A stretch of DNA of 64,000 bases from an uncultured Chryseobacterium sp. (GTDB lineage Bacteria > Bacteroidota > Bacteroidia > Flavobacteriales > Weeksellaceae): contig CAJYWD010000005.1 in the NCBI GenBank assembly GCA_913778505.1, positions 34,297-98,296 of the forward strand, read 5' to 3'. A model generated the notes under the pieces. That model saw nothing but the letters and a program-made list of their open reading frames with translations. It searched no databases and was not told where the DNA came from. Positions 62,080-64,000 of this stretch are shown piece by piece (position 1 is the first letter of the stretch; every line of letters starts with the position of its first letter). The translations under genes were made by a program, and so were the position numbers.

Positions 62080-62382
62080 ATGAAACATTCCAAGCACTTT
62101 AAAGCAAGCATACACTACCTTCCGACCGAGGAAGGCGGCATCATAACGCCCATTTCCTCCGGTTTCCGTACCATCATAAAATTTCCTTTTGACCCGAACG
62201 AATATTTCGGCGAGCAACTCCTTCCCGATGATGAAATCATTTATGCCGGCGACACCGTAAGTACAGAAATCCAACTGAGATCTAACAACGATGATGTCAA
62301 TCTATATGAAGGTCTGGACTTCGAATTGATTATTAACGAATCCGTAATTGGTACTGGCGTAGTAACGGAGGTTTATGAGTAA
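62080..62382 (+). CDS. standalone EF-Tu domain III-like protein
   Basis: MKHSKHFKASIHYLPTEEGGIITPISSGFRTIIKF...YAGDTVSTEIQL...LYEGLDFELIINESVIGTGVVTEVYE resembles the EF-Tu C-terminal barrel. A longer start at 62038 is possible. Confidence 0.65.
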   Translation: MKHSKHFKASIHYLPTEEGGIITPISSGFRTIIKFPFDPNEYFGEQLLPDDEIIYAGDTVSTEIQLRSNNDDVNLYEGLDFELIINESVIGTGVVTEVYE

Positions 62383-62404
62383 TCAATAGAAAGTTGATAA
62401 AAAT

Positions 62405-62435
62405 CAAAAAACCACTTCATTAGAAGTGGTTTTTA
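62405..62435. terminator. terminator between the EF-Tu-like gene and rplI
   Basis: aaaaaaccacttcattagaagtggttttta. Confidence 0.8.
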
Positions 62436-62454
62436 TTTTAAGTATCTTTTGATC

Positions 62455-62955
62455 TTAAGCTTCTTCAGTTTTAGGTGCTTCCTCTTTCTTAGGAGCAGCT
62501 TCTACCGGAGCATCAGAAACGATGTCGAACTCATAGTTGTACTCAACATTTCTGTGAAGTCTAACGTTAGCAGAGAATTTACCGGTTCTTTTGATCGTGT
62601 TACCAGGGATTCTGATGTATTTTTTGTCAACTACGACACCAGCTTTTGCCAAAGCAGCAGCAAGATCAGCATTGTTGATAGATCCGAAAAGTTTATCTCC
62701 GGTACCCACTTTAGCAGGAATGGTGATAGAAGTTTTCTTCAATTGATCTACCACACCGTTAGCCGCAGCTACCAATTTAGCTTCTTCTTCTTTTCTGGAT
62801 TCCAAAGTAGCTTCCAGAGCCGCTTTGTTCTTTGGTGTTGCCAATAATGCAAAACCCTGAGGGATCAAGAAGTTTCTTGCATAACCCGGTTTTACATTTA
62901 CAGTATCGAACTCAAGTCCTAAGTTCTCTACGTCTTTTTTTAGGATAATTTCCAT
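62455..62955 (-). CDS. rplI: 50S ribosomal protein bL9
   Basis: MEIILKKDVENLGLEFDTVNVKPGYARNFLIPQGFALLAT; start at 62955 rather than 63006. Confidence 0.98.
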   Translation of the reverse strand: MEIILKKDVENLGLEFDTVNVKPGYARNFLIPQGFALLATPKNKAALEATLESRKEEEAKLVAAANGVVDQLKKTSITIPAKVGTGDKLFGSINNADLAAALAKAGVVVDKKYIRIPGNTIKRTGKFSANVRLHRNVEYNYEFDIVSDAPVEAAPKKEEAPKTEEA

Positions 62956-63122
62956 TGTTGTTGTCCGTTTTAGTTTTAGAGCCAAGAACAAAGAAGCAAG
63001 AATCAAGATTTTAAAATCTTTTATCTTCCATCTTATATCTCTTATCTAAATCGTTAGAATTAATTAATTGATTCAGCAACAAAAAGCCAAAAGCTGAGAG
63101 CTAATGGCTGATTGCATTTTTT

Positions 63123-63425
63123 TTATTTCAAAAGGTCAGCTACATAAGGCATCAAAGCAAGGTGTCTTGCTCTTTTGATTGCAGCAGATACTTTTCTCTG
63201 GTACTTAAGAGAAGTTCCTGTATATCTTCTTGGTAAGATTTTACCTTGTTCGTTCACGAACTGAAGAAGGAAATCAGCATCTTTATAATCTACATGCTTG
63301 ATTCCGAATTTTTTGAATCTACAATACTTCTTTTCAGATTTTGTGTTGATATCAAGTGGAGTAAGAAATTTTACTTCCGATTCGCCCCCGGCAGAGGCTT
63401 GTTTTGCCATATCGTCTATTGCCAT
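63123..63425 (-). CDS. rpsR: 30S ribosomal protein bS18
   Basis: [63 protein letters not shown]. Confidence 0.98.
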   Translation of the reverse strand: MAIDDMAKQASAGGESEVKFLTPLDINTKSEKKYCRFKKFGIKHVDYKDADFLLQFVNEQGKILPRRYTGTSLKYQRKVSAAIKRARHLALMPYVADLLK

Positions 63426-63454
63426 TGTTTTAAATTTTTTTAAGGGTTAATGAA

Positions 63455-63796
63455 TTAAGCTTTTGCAGCTTTTAATTTGCTTCTTCTTGTTACCGCATAT
63501 TCAAGAGCGTGCTTGTCAAGTTTAGTCGTTAGGTAACGGATCACTCTTTCATCACGTTTGAAGGCAGTTTCCAGGTCTGCAACCACAGTTCCTTCTCCTT
63601 TGAATTCGATTAGGGTATAAAAACCATTCTTTTTCAATTGGATAGGATAAGCCAATTTTTTAAGTCCCCAATTTTCTTTGGCAACGATTTCGCAATTGTT
63701 TGAAGTCAATAGATCTTCAAATTTTTTCACTGCTTCCTCCACCTGAGCATCAGATAGAACGGGAGTTAAAATGAAAACAGTTTCGTAATTGTTCAT
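63455..63796 (-). CDS. rpsF: 30S ribosomal protein bS6
   Basis: [30 protein letters not shown]...[24 protein letters not shown]. Confidence 0.98.
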   Translation of the reverse strand: MNNYETVFILTPVLSDAQVEEAVKKFEDLLTSNNCEIVAKENWGLKKLAYPIQLKKNGFYTLIEFKGEGTVVADLETAFKRDERVIRYLTTKLDKHALEYAVTRRSKLKAAKA

Positions 63797-63830
63797 AATG
63801 TTAATTAATTTTAATTAAAAATTCGAGTTG

Positions 63831-63860
63831 CAAAAGTACAATTTTTTTCCGACATACAAA
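63831..63860 (-). promoter_or_regulatory. Bacteroidota promoter of rpsF-rpsR-rplI
   Basis: Minus strand TTTG (63857-63860) N18 TACTTTTG (63831-63838): exact -33/-7 consensus. Confidence 0.75.
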
Positions 63861-63876
63861 TAAATATCATAAAAAG

Positions 63877-63907
63877 AATCCGTCTCACAACCGAGGCGGA
63901 TTTTTTT
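63877..63907. terminator. terminator-like hairpin upstream of the right-end ORF
   Basis: aatccgtctcacaaccgaggcggattttttt. Confidence 0.7.
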
Positions 63908-63962
63908 GGTTGTAATTGTTATTTTTTTCGTATATTTATATCTGATAATCAGATATTTGTTT

Positions 63963-64000
63963 ATGAATTTCAAGCATTACAATCAAAATCAGCTGGTGCT
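63963..64000 (+). mobile_element. start of a probable IS1182-type transposase (cut by the window end)
   Basis: MNFKHYNQNQLVL resembles the N-terminus of IS1182-family transposases (FKHYNQ.QL.LLPPS); only 12 complete codons visible. Confidence 0.55.

Overview
The gene content and the visible TTTG/TAnnTTTG promoters point to a Bacteroidota chromosome, probably a Chryseobacterium-like Weeksellaceae. Most of the window is housekeeping: alaS, queG, pnp, gyrA, a transaldolase, mntH, and rpsF-rpsR-rplI. Four accessory blocks stand out. (1) About 8.8-13.7 kb holds a putative RNA-repair locus: a WYL regulator, a HopJ-like gene, rtcB and two tandem RlaP/YcgL-type nucleotidyltransferases. Related palindromic repeats lie on both sides of hopJ-rtcB. 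(2) About 27.8-32.9 kb is a carotenoid operon (marR-like, crtI, crtB, hypothetical, SRPBCC, crtZ, lycopene cyclase) with a candidate operator palindrome on its promoter. (3) About 33.5-38.9 kb is a signalling cluster: a membrane-anchored LuxR-type protein and two paralogous PAS histidine kinases facing each other around a lone receiver. (4) About 39-60.8 kb is a large molybdenum-cofactor island: two tandem Pao-type molybdo-flavo-FeS oxidoreductase triads (one with a Tat signal, one without), XdhC, most Moco synthesis genes, a TauE/SafE permease, a cysteine desulfurase, MobA, a YdeP-type oxidoreductase and FdhD. Intergenic DNA carries several interspersed palindromic repeat modules. A DUF421 gene looks frameshifted, an EF-Tu domain-III-like protein stands alone, and the window ends at the start of a probable IS1182-type transposase. 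I saw no CRISPR array, rRNA or tRNA. All assignments come from reading the sequence and supplied translations; no database search was run.
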